64,000 bases of DNA from Pigmentiphaga sp. NML030171 (GTDB lineage Bacteria > Pseudomonadota > Gammaproteobacteria > Burkholderiales > Burkholderiaceae_B), in contig NZ_NINX01000037.1 in assembly GCF_002188635.1 (NCBI RefSeq), positions 27,719 to 91,718 of the forward strand. Direction: 5' to 3'. The notes under the pieces were generated by a model. That model did no database searches. It saw only the letters and a list, made by a program, of their open reading frames with translations, and was not told the DNA's origin. This document shows, in pieces, positions 18,010 to 26,475 of the stretch. The position numbers and the translations under genes are program-made. The stretch's first letter is position 1. The number at the start of each line of letters is the position of its first letter.

Positions 18010-21000
18010 CTAGCGGGTTGCCTGGGACACGGCCGGCGTGTCGAGCCAATCGACCTTGGCCATCCTGCGGACGATCACGAACTCGTCGCGGTTCGAACCC
18101 ACCGTGCCGTAGTAGTTCAGGCCGTACGAAAGATGGGCGTACCCGCCTATCATGTGCGTGGGCTTGAGCACGATCCGCGTCACCGAGTTGTGGATGCCGC
18201 CGCGGGTGCCGGTGATTTCCGACCCCGGCGTGTTCACGATCTTCTCCTGGGCGTGGTACATCATCGTCATCCCCTGCGGCACGCGCTGGCTGACCACCGC
18301 GCGCGCCACCAGCGCGCCGTTGACGTTGTACGCCTCGATCCAGTCGTTGTCGGCGATGCCGGCCTTCGCCGCGTCGATCTCGGACATCCAGAGGATGGGG
18401 CCGCCCCGCGACAGCGTCAGCATGAGCAGGTTGTCGGTATAGGTCGAATGGATGCCCCATTTCTGGTGCGGAGTCAGGAAGTTCAGCACCAGTTGCGGAT
18501 TGCCGTTGTCACGCGGGGCCTCCAGCATGGGCCGGATGGAGCCGGTATCCACGGGCGGCCGGTAGGTGCACATGGCTTCGCCGAAGGCGCGCATCCACGC
18601 ATGGTCCTGGTAGAGCTGCTGCCGGCCCGTCAGGGTGCGCCAGGGTATGAGTTCGTGCACGTTGGTGTAGCCGGCGTTGTAGCTCACGTGCTCGGACTCC
18701 ACGCCCGACCACGTCGGCGACGAGATGATCTTGCGCGGCTGCGCCTGGATGTCGCGATAGCGGATCTTCTCGTGCTCGCGCGGGGCCGCCAGGTGGGTGT
18801 GGTCGCGCCCCGTGACGGCCGACAGCGCCTCCCAGGCCTTGACGGCCACGTGGCCATTGGTCTCCGGGGCCAGGGTCAGGATGGCCTCGGCCGCGTCGAT
18901 GTCCGTGTCCAGGCGCGGCAGGCCGTGGCTGGGGCCGCTTTCGTCCACCGCGTAGTTCAGCTGCGCGAGCAGGTCGCACTCGCTGTCCGCGCTCCACGAG
19001 ATGCCCTTGCCGCCCACGCCGAGCTTGCGCGTCAGCGGGCCGAGCGAGGTGAACTGGCGGTACAGCTCGGGATAGTTGCGCTCGACCACGGTCATCGACG
19101 GCATGGTCTTGCCCGGCACGGGCTCGGTCTCGCCACGCTTCCAGTCGCGCACGCCATAGGGGTCGCCCAGCTCTCCCGGCGTGTCATGCTGCAGCGGCGT
19201 CAGCACCAGGTCCTGCGCGGCCGGCAGCTCGTCCCGCGCGATGCGCGAGAAGGCCGCGGCGATGCCCTTGTAGATCTCCCAGTCGCTGCGCGACTCCCAG
19301 ACCGGATCCACCGCCGCCGACAGCGGGTGGATGAAGGGATGCATGTCCGAGGTGTTCAGATCGTTCTTCTCGTACCAGGTGGCGGTGGGCAGCACCACGT
19401 CGGAATACATGCAGGTGGTGGACATGCGGAAGTCCAGCGTGACCAGCAGGTCGAGCTTGCCCTGAGGCGCCTCGTCGCGCCAGGCGACTTCGTCGGGCTT
19501 CTGCTGGCCGGTCTCGCCCAGGTCCTTGCCCTGTACCCCGTGTCGCGCGCCCAGCAGGTGCTTGAGGAAATACTCGTGGCCCTTGCCCGAGGACCCCAGC
19601 AGGTTGGAGCGCCAGACGAACATGTTGCGCGGGAAGTTGTCGGGATGATCGGGGTCCTCGCAGGACATCTTCAAGCGCCCCTCGCGCAGCGCCTGCACCA
19701 CGTAGGCCGCCGGCTCCTGCCCGGCCGCGCGCGCGGCCCGGACGACCTCGAGCGGATTGGTCTGCAACTGCGGCGCGGACGGCAGCCAGCCCATGCGTTC
19801 GGCGCGCACGTTGAAGTCGATCATGGTGCCCTGGAACTGCGCCGCGTCGGCCAGCGGCGACAGGAGATCCTGCACCTTCAGCTTCTCGTAGCGCCACTGG
19901 TCGGTGTGCGCGTAGAAGAACGAGGTGCCGTTCATGTGCCGCGGCGGGCGGGCCCAATCCAGCCCGAAGGCAACGGTGGTCCAGCCCGTCTGCGGCCGCA
20001 GCTTCTCCTGCCCGACGTAGTGGCACCAGCCCCCGCCCGACTTGCCCACGCAGCCGCACATCACCACCAGGTTGATGATGCCGCGATAAGCCATGTCCAT
20101 GTGGTACCAGTGGTTCAGGCCCGCGCCCAGGATCACCATGGACCGACCCTGCGTCTTGTCGGCGTTGTCGGCGAACTGGCGCGCGACCGTGACGACGTCG
20201 TCGCGCCGCACGCCGGTGATGCGCTCTTGCCAGGCCGGCGTGCCGGGCACGTCGTCATCGTAGGACGCCGCCACGTTGCCGCCGCCCAGGCCGCAGTCCA
20301 GCCCGTAGTTGGCAATCAGCAGGTCGTATACCGTCACCACCAGCGCCTCGCCCTCGCGGGTGGCCACCCGCCGCGCCGCCATGTTGCGCACCAGGACCTC
20401 GTCGTGGTCGGTGCCCTGGAAATAGTCGTGCTGGGCTCCGCCGAAATAGGGAAAGGCCACCGGCACCACGTCGTCGTGGTTGCCGACCAGCGACAATCGA
20501 AGGCTGACATCGCCGCCCGAGGCGTCGCGGGACTCCAGGTTCCACTTGCCCTGGTCGCCCCCTTCCTTCTGGCCCCAGCGGAAGCCCACCGAGCCCAGCG
20601 GCGCGACCAGCCGCCCCGAGTGCTCGTCGATGGCGACCGTCTTCCAGTCCGGATGATTGGTTTGGTCCAGCGCGCCGGGCAGGTCCGCCGCCCGCAGGAA
20701 GCGCCCGGCCACGTAGCGATCGCCGTGGCGCTCCAGGCAGACCAGGAAAGGCATGTCGGAATACCGGCGGCAGTACTCGCGGAAATACTCGCTCTTGCCG
20801 CCCAGGTGGTATTCCTTGAGGATGACGTGCCCCATCGCCAACGCCAGCGCGGCGTCGGTTCCCTGCTTGGGATGCAGCCAGATGTCGCCGAACTTCGAGC
20901 CTTCCGCGTAGTCCGGGAAGATCGACACGATCTTGGCGCCGCGGTAGCGTGCCTCGACCATGAAGTGAGCATCGGGCGTGCGCGTCTGCGGCACGTTCGA

Positions 21001-21759
21001 GCCCCACATCATGATGAAGCTGGCGTTGAACCAGTCCGCGGATTCGGCCACGTCGGTCTGCTCGCCCCAGGTCTGCGGACTGGATGGCGGCAGGTCGCAA
21101 TACCAGTCGTAGAAGCTCAGAATGGTGCCGCCCAGCAGCGAGAGATAACGGCTGCCGGCCGCGAAGGACACCATGGACATCGCGGGGATGGGCGAGAACC
21201 CGACCACCCGGTCGGGGCCGTAGCGCTTGACGGTATACGCGTTGGCGGCGGCCACCAGTTCGTTGGCCTCGTCCCAGGTCGTGCGCACGAACCCGCCCAT
21301 GCCGCGCATGGACTTGTACTCCGCCGCCAGCGCGGGCGTGGTGCAGATGTGTTCCCAGGCCTGCATCGGCGCCATGGTCTTGCGCGCCTCGCGCCACATG
21401 CGGGCCAGGCGGCCGCGCAGCATGGGGTACTTCAGGCGGTTGGCGCTGTACAGATACCAGGAGTACGACGCGCCGCGCGAACAGCCGCGCGGTTCATGAT
21501 TGGGCATGTCCGGCCGCGTGCGCGGATAGTCGGTCTGCTGCGTTTCCCAGGTAACGATGCCGCCCTTGACGTAGATCTTCCACGAACAGGAGCCGGTGCA
21601 GTTCACTCCGTGGGTCGAGCGCACGATCTTGTCGTGCTGCCAGCGGTCCCGGTAGGCGTTCTCCCAGGACCGGTCCTCCTGGACGACGGCGCCGTGGCCG
21701 CCGGAGAACGATTGCTTGACCCGGCTGAAATACTTGAGGCGATCGATCAGGTAACTCAC
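18010..21759 (-). CDS. narG: respiratory nitrate reductase alpha subunit (molybdoenzyme)
   Basis: This 1249-residue catalytic subunit reduces nitrate to nitrite at a bis-MGD molybdenum site on the cytoplasmic face. The FS0 cluster ligands are present: His50, Cys54, Cys58 and Cys93 (STHGVNCTGSCSWK, HEPRGCSRG), followed by the Asp222-type YDWYCDLPPSSPQTWGEQTD region. The start is a GTG at 21759 with GGAGG seven bases upstream; the protein then begins SYLIDRLKYFSRVKQSFSGGHG, as in other NarG proteins. It is first in the operon narG-H-J-I-ppiC-narK. Confidence 0.97.
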   Translation of the reverse strand: MSYLIDRLKYFSRVKQSFSGGHGAVVQEDRSWENAYRDRWQHDKIVRSTHGVNCTGSCSWKIYVKGGIVTWETQQTDYPRTRPDMPNHEPRGCSRGASYSWYLYSANRLKYPMLRGRLARMWREARKTMAPMQAWEHICTTPALAAEYKSMRGMGGFVRTTWDEANELVAAANAYTVKRYGPDRVVGFSPIPAMSMVSFAAGSRYLSLLGGTILSFYDWYCDLPPSSPQTWGEQTDVAESADWFNASFIMMWGSNVPQTRTPDAHFMVEARYRGAKIVSIFPDYAEGSKFGDIWLHPKQGTDAALALAMGHVILKEYHLGGKSEYFREYCRRYSDMPFLVCLERHGDRYVAGRFLRAADLPGALDQTNHPDWKTVAIDEHSGRLVAPLGSVGFRWGQKEGGDQGKWNLESRDASGGDVSLRLSLVGNHDDVVPVAFPYFGGAQHDYFQGTDHDEVLVRNMAARRVATREGEALVVTVYDLLIANYGLDCGLGGGNVAASYDDDVPGTPAWQERITGVRRDDVVTVARQFADNADKTQGRSMVILGAGLNHWYHMDMAYRGIINLVVMCGCVGKSGGGWCHYVGQEKLRPQTGWTTVAFGLDWARPPRHMNGTSFFYAHTDQWRYEKLKVQDLLSPLADAAQFQGTMIDFNVRAERMGWLPSAPQLQTNPLEVVRAARAAGQEPAAYVVQALREGRLKMSCEDPDHPDNFPRNMFVWRSNLLGSSGKGHEYFLKHLLGARHGVQGKDLGETGQQKPDEVAWRDEAPQGKLDLLVTLDFRMSTTCMYSDVVLPTATWYEKNDLNTSDMHPFIHPLSAAVDPVWESRSDWEIYKGIAAAFSRIARDELPAAQDLVLTPLQHDTPGELGDPYGVRDWKRGETEPVPGKTMPSMTVVERNYPELYRQFTSLGPLTRKLGVGGKGISWSADSECDLLAQLNYAVDESGPSHGLPRLDTDIDAAEAILTLAPETNGHVAVKAWEALSAVTGRDHTHLAAPREHEKIRYRDIQAQPRKIISSPTWSGVESEHVSYNAGYTNVHELIPWRTLTGRQQLYQDHAWMRAFGEAMCTYRPPVDTGSIRPMLEAPRDNGNPQLVLNFLTPHQKWGIHSTYTDNLLMLTLSRGGPILWMSEIDAAKAGIADNDWIEAYNVNGALVARAVVSQRVPQGMTMMYHAQEKIVNTPGSEITGTRGGIHNSVTRIVLKPTHMIGGYAHLSYGLNYYGTVGSNRDEFVIVRRMAKVDWLDTPAVSQATR

Positions 21760-21925
21760 CGCGGTACCTCCAGACGTCGTCGACGGCCATGGGCCGGCTG
21801 GGCGGAACGGCAAGGCGGAAAGAGCAGGGGTGCGATGAAGGCCGCCCGACCGGTCGTGCGGGCCTACGTTAACAAGTGTTTCGATCGATAGTCAACGACA
21901 TGCGGATGTCAGCCGGCCGGGCCGC
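21760..21925. other. narG upstream region
   Basis: This 166-base interval lies between a binding protein gene and narG, both on the minus strand. It holds the narG Shine-Dalgarno (GGAGG) and, on the minus strand, a -35-like TTGACT ending near 21889. A dyad GACAT-GCGG-ATGTC lies at 21897-21910. The 13-mer GTCAACGACATGC at 21891-21903 also occurs at 8893-8905 in the MarR operator region. No FNR box matching TTGAT-N4-ATCAA was found by eye. Confidence 0.45.
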
Positions 21926-23092
21926 TCAAGCCATCCGGCACTCCTGCGCGAAGGAGTCGCGGCTGCGTTCGAAGATGACGCCCTTGCTGGAAAGCGCCGC
22001 CTTCCCGTCCGCCCCCTTGACCACGTCCACCCGGTAGAACGGCGAGATCGGGAACTGGTTGGTGTTGAACGCGAAGTACCCGCGCACCGACTGGAAGTCC
22101 GCCGCCTTCAACGCCGCTCGGAACGCCGCCTTGTCCTCGACATTGCCACCGGTGCGGCGCAGCGCCGAGGCGATCAGGCGCGCGGCATCGTAGGACTGGG
22201 CCGCATACAGAGAAGGCTCGCGGCCGTACTTCTTGCGGAAGGCGCCGGCGAACTCGCGGTTCGCGGCATTGTCCAGATCCGGCGCGTAGGGCGAACTCGT
22301 GACCGCGCCCAGCGCCAGGTCGCCCAGGGCCGGCAGCGTGGAGCCATCGATGGTCGAGACCGAGATCATCGGGATCTTCGTCATCAGGCCGGCCTGCTGG
22401 TACTGCTTGGTGAAGTTCACGCCCATGCCGCCCGGGTAGAACGTATAGACCGCATCCGGCTTGGCCGCGGCCAGGTTGGAGATCTCCACCGAATAGTCCG
22501 GCTGGTTCACCCGGCTGAAGGCCTCGCCCAGGATCTCGCCCTTGTAGGTGCGCCTGAACCCTTCCATGGCGTCCTTGCCCGCCTGGTAGTTGGGCGCCAG
22601 CAGATAGACCCGCTTGAAGCCCATGCGGTTGACCAGTTCGCCGGCCGCTTCGTGCAACTGGTCGTTGTTCCACGACGTGGAGAAGAAAAAGGGCGAACAG
22701 CCCTTCCCCGTGATCGGCGTCGGGCCGGCGTTGGAGCCGACCAGGAAGACCTTCCCTGACGTGATGGGCCGATGCACGGCCATCATGACGTTCGAGAACA
22801 CGATGCCGGTCACGATGGGGACCTGGTCCCGCACCAGCAGCTGGCGCGCGATCTGCACGCCCTTCTCCGGCTTCATCTCGTCGTCCTCGCGCAGGACCTT
22901 GATCTCGACGCCGCCCAGCCGGCCGTTCTCCTGGTCCACGGCCAGCATGAAGCCGTCGTACTGGTCGGCGCCCAGCGCCGCGCCCGGGCCCGAGAAGGTC
23001 GACAGGAAACCGATCTTCACCGGCGCCGCGGCGGCTGCGCCGCAGGCGAACAGCGCGGCCAGAACGAGGGATCGCGATACGTGCATGGTCAT
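21926..23092 (-). CDS. ABC-type (branched-chain amino acid family) periplasmic binding protein
   Basis: This 388-residue LivJ-like receptor has a signal peptide (MHVSRSLVLAALFACGAAAA) followed by VKIGFLSTFSGPGAALGADQYDGFML. It is a clear paralogue of the 9724 protein: both share the GGV(P/E), VLRED and NYQAGKD segments. Start choice is open. ATG 23092 overlaps the upstream Rieske stop as ATGA, while ATG 23086 also has AGGAG seven bases upstream because CAGGAG is repeated there. It is translationally coupled to the Rieske gene. No transporter partner is nearby. Confidence 0.9.
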   Translation of the reverse strand: MTMHVSRSLVLAALFACGAAAAAPVKIGFLSTFSGPGAALGADQYDGFMLAVDQENGRLGGVEIKVLREDDEMKPEKGVQIARQLLVRDQVPIVTGIVFSNVMMAVHRPITSGKVFLVGSNAGPTPITGKGCSPFFFSTSWNNDQLHEAAGELVNRMGFKRVYLLAPNYQAGKDAMEGFRRTYKGEILGEAFSRVNQPDYSVEISNLAAAKPDAVYTFYPGGMGVNFTKQYQQAGLMTKIPMISVSTIDGSTLPALGDLALGAVTSSPYAPDLDNAANREFAGAFRKKYGREPSLYAAQSYDAARLIASALRRTGGNVEDKAAFRAALKAADFQSVRGYFAFNTNQFPISPFYRVDVVKGADGKAALSSKGVIFERSRDSFAQECRMA

Positions 23093-24150
23093 GCTCCTGC
23101 TCCTGGGGGGTGGCCGGCTTCGGCCTGGGTTTCCGCCGCGATCATCCGCTTGACCGCGCGCCGCATGTGGATACGGGCCGCGTCCGAGACGATGTCGATC
23201 AGGCCCTGTTCGCCGCGGTCGGTCAACATGGCCTGCTGGGCCTCGACGATGGCCTTGTCTTCGCGGAACGCCGTGTCGATCTCGTGGAACAGCGCATTGG
23301 TCGCGGTGGGGTCGTCCTGGCGATAACCGTTGGCCGCCGACCAGAAATAGAAGCAGGTAGTCTCGGTTTCCGGCGTCAGCCCGTGGAAGATGCGCAGCGA
23401 AAAACCCGGCTGGTTGCGGTTTTCCACCGCGCCCTTGCCGCTGTCTATGCCGCCGGTCCACTGCAGCACCGTGCCAGGGGCGATGTACTGGAACTCCATC
23501 CACCGATCGATGCGATCGGCCAGGGACACCGCCTTGGTGTAGGTAGGAGGCGGTGCGGAGTCCATCAGCCAGCGGATGAAGTGCAGGCCGTCGTCAGTGG
23601 GTGTGACGGTCATCCTGGCCTCGACGTGCGCCTTCGGATTGCCGCCGATGGTGTTCTTGTGGACGAAGGCCAGGTGGGTCAGGTCCATCAGGTTGTCCAC
23701 CAGCAGCATGGAGCTGGCCTTGACGTGATAGACCTGGCACTTGTGCGGCCAGGCGGCGTGATCGTTGTGGAAGGGGTAGGAGACGATGCGGGCGGGATCG
23801 GCCTGCTCCGGCTCGCCCAGCCATATCCACACGAGCTCGTCCTGCTCGACCACCGGGAACGACTGCACCCTGGCCTTGGGCGGGATCGAGGCCTGGCCGG
23901 GAATGCGGACACAGGCGCCCGCCGCGTCGAACACCATGCCGTGATAGCCGCACTCCAGGCCCTCCGGCACGACTTGGCCGAACCGCAGGGGCGTGCCACG
24001 GTGGCAGCACCGGTCGAGCAAGGCAGCCACCTTGCCCGTGCCCGGATCCCGGAACAGCACGACGGGAACACCGCACAGGGTGCGGGGGAAGGGCGCGGCC
24101 TCCACCTCGCTCGCCCAGGCGGCAACGTACCAGGCATTCTTGACGAACAT
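23089..24150 (-). CDS. Rieske aromatic oxygenase, VanA-like
   Basis: This 353-residue protein is the same length as the 11966 enzyme. Rieske ligands are Cys48, His50, Cys67 and His70 (RCCHRGTPL, ECGYHG), and the mononuclear iron site is in LMDLTHLAFVHKN. It starts VKNAWYVAAWASEV. It is probably an aromatic O-demethylase or hydroxylase, and no reductase gene is present in the window. It forms a two-gene unit with the downstream binding protein and is divergent from a GntR gene across an AT-rich region. Confidence 0.89.
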   Translation of the reverse strand: MFVKNAWYVAAWASEVEAAPFPRTLCGVPVVLFRDPGTGKVAALLDRCCHRGTPLRFGQVVPEGLECGYHGMVFDAAGACVRIPGQASIPPKARVQSFPVVEQDELVWIWLGEPEQADPARIVSYPFHNDHAAWPHKCQVYHVKASSMLLVDNLMDLTHLAFVHKNTIGGNPKAHVEARMTVTPTDDGLHFIRWLMDSAPPPTYTKAVSLADRIDRWMEFQYIAPGTVLQWTGGIDSGKGAVENRNQPGFSLRIFHGLTPETETTCFYFWSAANGYRQDDPTATNALFHEIDTAFREDKAIVEAQQAMLTDRGEQGLIDIVSDAARIHMRRAVKRMIAAETQAEAGHPPGAGA

Positions 24151-24217
24151 TTCGCCTCCTTTGGCGGACGATGAGGAAACTTTTTTACGGAATCATGTTC
24201 TTTATTTTCCAATCAGC

Positions 24218-24290
24218 GTATACGTAAAATTTGAATAAGACAATTTTTTGCTTATTTATTACGCATAAACCCCTATTTTTGTATACGTAA
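24218..24290. promoter_or_regulatory. paired GntR-type operator candidates
   Basis: GTATACGTAA occurs at 24218-24227 and again, identically, at 24281-24290, with 63 bases between the two starts (about six helical turns). The second copy runs on into CGTATCC. The sites lie in an AT-rich 207-base gap between the divergent Rieske and GntR genes. Confidence 0.6.
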
Positions 24291-24357
24291 CGTATCCGAA
24301 GAATGAGGAACGAAGGTTCTGGACCATAATTGCCGCTTCCCTGCCTCCCGCTCTCAC

Positions 24358-25104
24358 ATGGACATCGATCCCAACCTGTCGCAAACAGAAAGAGCCGTCT
24401 ACGGACTGCGCGGCCTGATCGTTCAAGGCAAGCTCAAACCCGGCGACCGGGTGCTGGAACAGGCGCTGGTCGACGCCTTCGGCGTGTCGCGCACGCCGGC
24501 CCGCGCCGCCATGCAGCGCATCAGCGAGGAAGGACTGATTTCCCTCCAGCCCTCGGGCGGCTATGTGGTGTCCAGCTTCACGGAAGACGATGTGTTCGAC
24601 GCGATCTCGATCCGCGGCACGCTGGAGGGCATGGCGGCGCGCATGGCTGCCGAGAAAGGCGCGCCGGCGCGCGTCCTCAAGGCCATGCACGAATGCCTGG
24701 AAGAACTGGATGCGGTGGTGGGATCGTCCGATGTCGCCGGGCGCCAGAACGACTACGTCGTCCTGAACGACCGGCTGCATGAACTGATCTGCGGCGCCGC
24801 GCAAAGCCCCATGGTGGCCCGGGCGCTCGAGCGGCTGGTGGCCATTCCCTTCTCGGTCAACAACTCGTTCACCGACGTTCCCGCGTCGGCGAAGGCCGGC
24901 GTGCGGGACATCCTGCGCGGCGCGCAGGAGCAGCACCGCAACATCGTCGACGCTATCGAGAATCGGGAAGGCACGCGCGCACAGGCGCTGATGATCGAGC
25001 ATTCGCGCTCGACGTGGAAATACCTCGACCTGATGCTGCACCTGCCGGAGCCGGGCACGCTCCCCGGCGGGCTGGAAGCGGCGCTGCGCGCCCGCCGGAC
25101 CTGA
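24358..25104 (+). CDS. GntR-family regulator, FCD (FadR-like) subfamily
   Basis: This 248-residue protein has an N-terminal winged helix (RAVYGLRGLIVQGKLKPGDRVLEQALVDAFGVSRTPARAAMQRISEEGLI at about 12-61). An all-helical FCD ligand-binding domain follows from about residue 85 (SIRGTLEGMAARMAAEKG). The second-domain histidine positions of FCD proteins are partly visible, as in NDRLHELICG. It is divergent from the Rieske-binding protein pair and is its probable repressor, acting at the repeated GTATACGTAA sites. Confidence 0.92.
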   Translation: MDIDPNLSQTERAVYGLRGLIVQGKLKPGDRVLEQALVDAFGVSRTPARAAMQRISEEGLISLQPSGGYVVSSFTEDDVFDAISIRGTLEGMAARMAAEKGAPARVLKAMHECLEELDAVVGSSDVAGRQNDYVVLNDRLHELICGAAQSPMVARALERLVAIPFSVNNSFTDVPASAKAGVRDILRGAQEQHRNIVDAIENREGTRAQALMIEHSRSTWKYLDLMLHLPEPGTLPGGLEAALRARRT

Positions 25105-25126
25105 AGGCGGGCGCGGCCGCGGCTGT

Positions 25127-25651
25127 CTACAGGGCGCGGTCGCCCAGGCCTACCTTGGCGTAGATTTCGTTGACGTGCCGCTTCACGTCCTCCGGCGTGT
25201 CGTCGGTGGCGGGCTTGTGCGCCCAGCCGGCCTTCTCGCGCGCGTAGCGACCGATGACTTCGTCCTGGTCGGAGGTCGCGCCGCTGATGCCGTAGGCGCC
25301 CACCATCTCGTCGCCCTTGAACACGGGCGCGCAGCCGCCGGAGACGACGATCTGGCCGCCGGTGAATACCGAGGCATTGATCAGCATCTGCGGATTGCGC
25401 TCCTTGAACCATTGCTGGATGAGCAGTCCATCCTGGAAGCGCGGGCTCATGGAACGGAAGGCCGCCACGGTATAGGCCTTGGCGCGCGCCGTGTCGGGGG
25501 TGATGAAGCCCGCGTCGTCCATGCGCTCCAGCGCGATCAGGTGCCCTTCGGCGCTGACGACCGCGATCGACACCGGCACGCCCATCTCCAGCGCCTTTTC
25601 CTGCGCCGCGCGCATGAACTCCCGGCATTCGGCCAGTTGGATTCTTGCCAT
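25127..25651 (-). CDS. GlcG/HbpS-family (heme-degrading-like) protein
   Basis: This 174-residue protein begins MARIQLAECREFMRAAQEKALEMGVPVSIAVVSAEGHLIALERMDDAGFITPDTARAKAYTVAAF, the typical GlcG/HbpS domain with its GxxI(V/A)VSGGCAP motif (GGQIVVSGGCAPVFKGDEMVGAYGISG). The biochemical role in catabolic clusters is not settled; links to haem, cobalamin or small-molecule binding exist in the family. It follows a broken Bug gene by 41 bases. The ATG at 25651 has AGGAG ten bases upstream. Confidence 0.88.
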   Translation of the reverse strand: MARIQLAECREFMRAAQEKALEMGVPVSIAVVSAEGHLIALERMDDAGFITPDTARAKAYTVAAFRSMSPRFQDGLLIQQWFKERNPQMLINASVFTGGQIVVSGGCAPVFKGDEMVGAYGISGATSDQDEVIGRYAREKAGWAHKPATDDTPEDVKRHVNEIYAKVGLGDRAL

Positions 25652-25692
25652 GCTTGTCTTGCTCCTGTGGTGATGATGAGGCCCGCGTGGGG

Positions 25693-26356
25693 CTATTCCA
25701 GCTTGACGCCCGCCGCCTGCATGACCTCGGCCCACTTGTCGACCTCGGCCCGGATGTAGCGGGCGGTTTCCTCGGGACCGGCCTTGACCGGTTCGATGCC
25801 TTGCGCGCGGAACTGCGCCCGCAGGTCCGGCGTATCCAGCGCGGACTGGATGGCCGCGGACAAGCGCCGCCCGACCACCTCGGGAGTGCCTGCCGGTGCC
25901 GCCAGGCCGAACCAGACCGAGGTGTCGAAGTCTTTCAACCCCAGCTCCGACAAGGTCTTCAGGTCGGGCAGCGCGGCGATGCGGTCCTTGCTGGCCGCCG
26001 CCAGCGCCACCAGCTTGCCGGACTGGATGTGCGGCAGCGCGGTGGACGCGGGCGCGAACATGATGGCGACCTGCCCGCCCAGGAGATCGGCCATGGCCGG
26101 CGAACTGCCCCGATAGGGCGCGCGCGGCGATGTCGCTGCTCGCGCCTGGCCGGTTCTCGACCACGACGCTCTGGCCCAGCTCCGCGGCCAGCTTGCCGGC
26201 GACCAGGCGCGTACCCACGTCGGTGGAACTGCCCGGCGGAAAGCCGACCAGGACCCGGATGGGCTGGGAAGGGTATTTGTCCTGCGCGCCGGCCGCCGCC
26301 GGCACGCACGCGGATGCGGCCACGCAGAACGCGGCCAGCCATGTGCGGTGATTCAT
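25693..26356 (-). pseudogene. Bug-family binding protein gene with internal deletion and frameshift
   Basis: The 5' part encodes a normal Bug start: signal peptide MNHRTWLAAFCVAASACVPAAAGA, then IRVLVGFPPGSSTDVGTRLVAGKLAAELGQSVVVENRPGASSDIAARA. At about 26114-26130 the reading jumps to another frame, which continues PYRGSSPAMADLLGGQVAIMFAPA to a normal Bug C-terminus (KWAEVMQAAGVKLE). About 110 central residues are missing and the two halves are one base out of register. Read straight through, the 5' frame runs into the next gene. It was probably the partner of the GlcG-like gene, under the divergent LysR. Confidence 0.85.
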
Positions 26357-26443
26357 CGTGTCTCCCTGGACCGGGGCCGGTCCGCCCGGCCACTCTCATG
26401 ATGGATGGCCGTATTACACGATCGGCTCACTTATAATTCAAAC

Positions 26444-26458
26444 GAATATTTCTTATTC
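26444..26458. promoter_or_regulatory. LysR-type dyad and promoter element
   Basis: GAATA at 26444-26448 and TATTC at 26454-26458 form a 5-5-5 dyad just upstream of the LysR ATG at 26476. A TATAAT lies at 26432-26437. The position, between divergent genes, suits LysR autoregulation. Confidence 0.4.
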
Positions 26459-26475
26459 AGAAATGAGCTGATCTC

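Noticed and set aside
17716..21891. A 1391-codon open frame on the plus strand opposite narG and narH
   Set aside because: It mirrors the codon structure of the nar genes in GC-rich DNA and its product is a repetitive His/Arg/Gly-rich sequence with no recognisable domain.
21760..21925. FNR box upstream of narG
   Set aside because: Only a TTGAC half-site is present and the second half does not fit at four-base spacing.
25127..26356. A single long frame that could be read as a Bug-GlcG fusion protein
   Set aside because: The middle is frameshifted nonsense, and the GlcG-like protein has its own ATG and Shine-Dalgarno at 25651. It is a pseudogene plus a separate gene.
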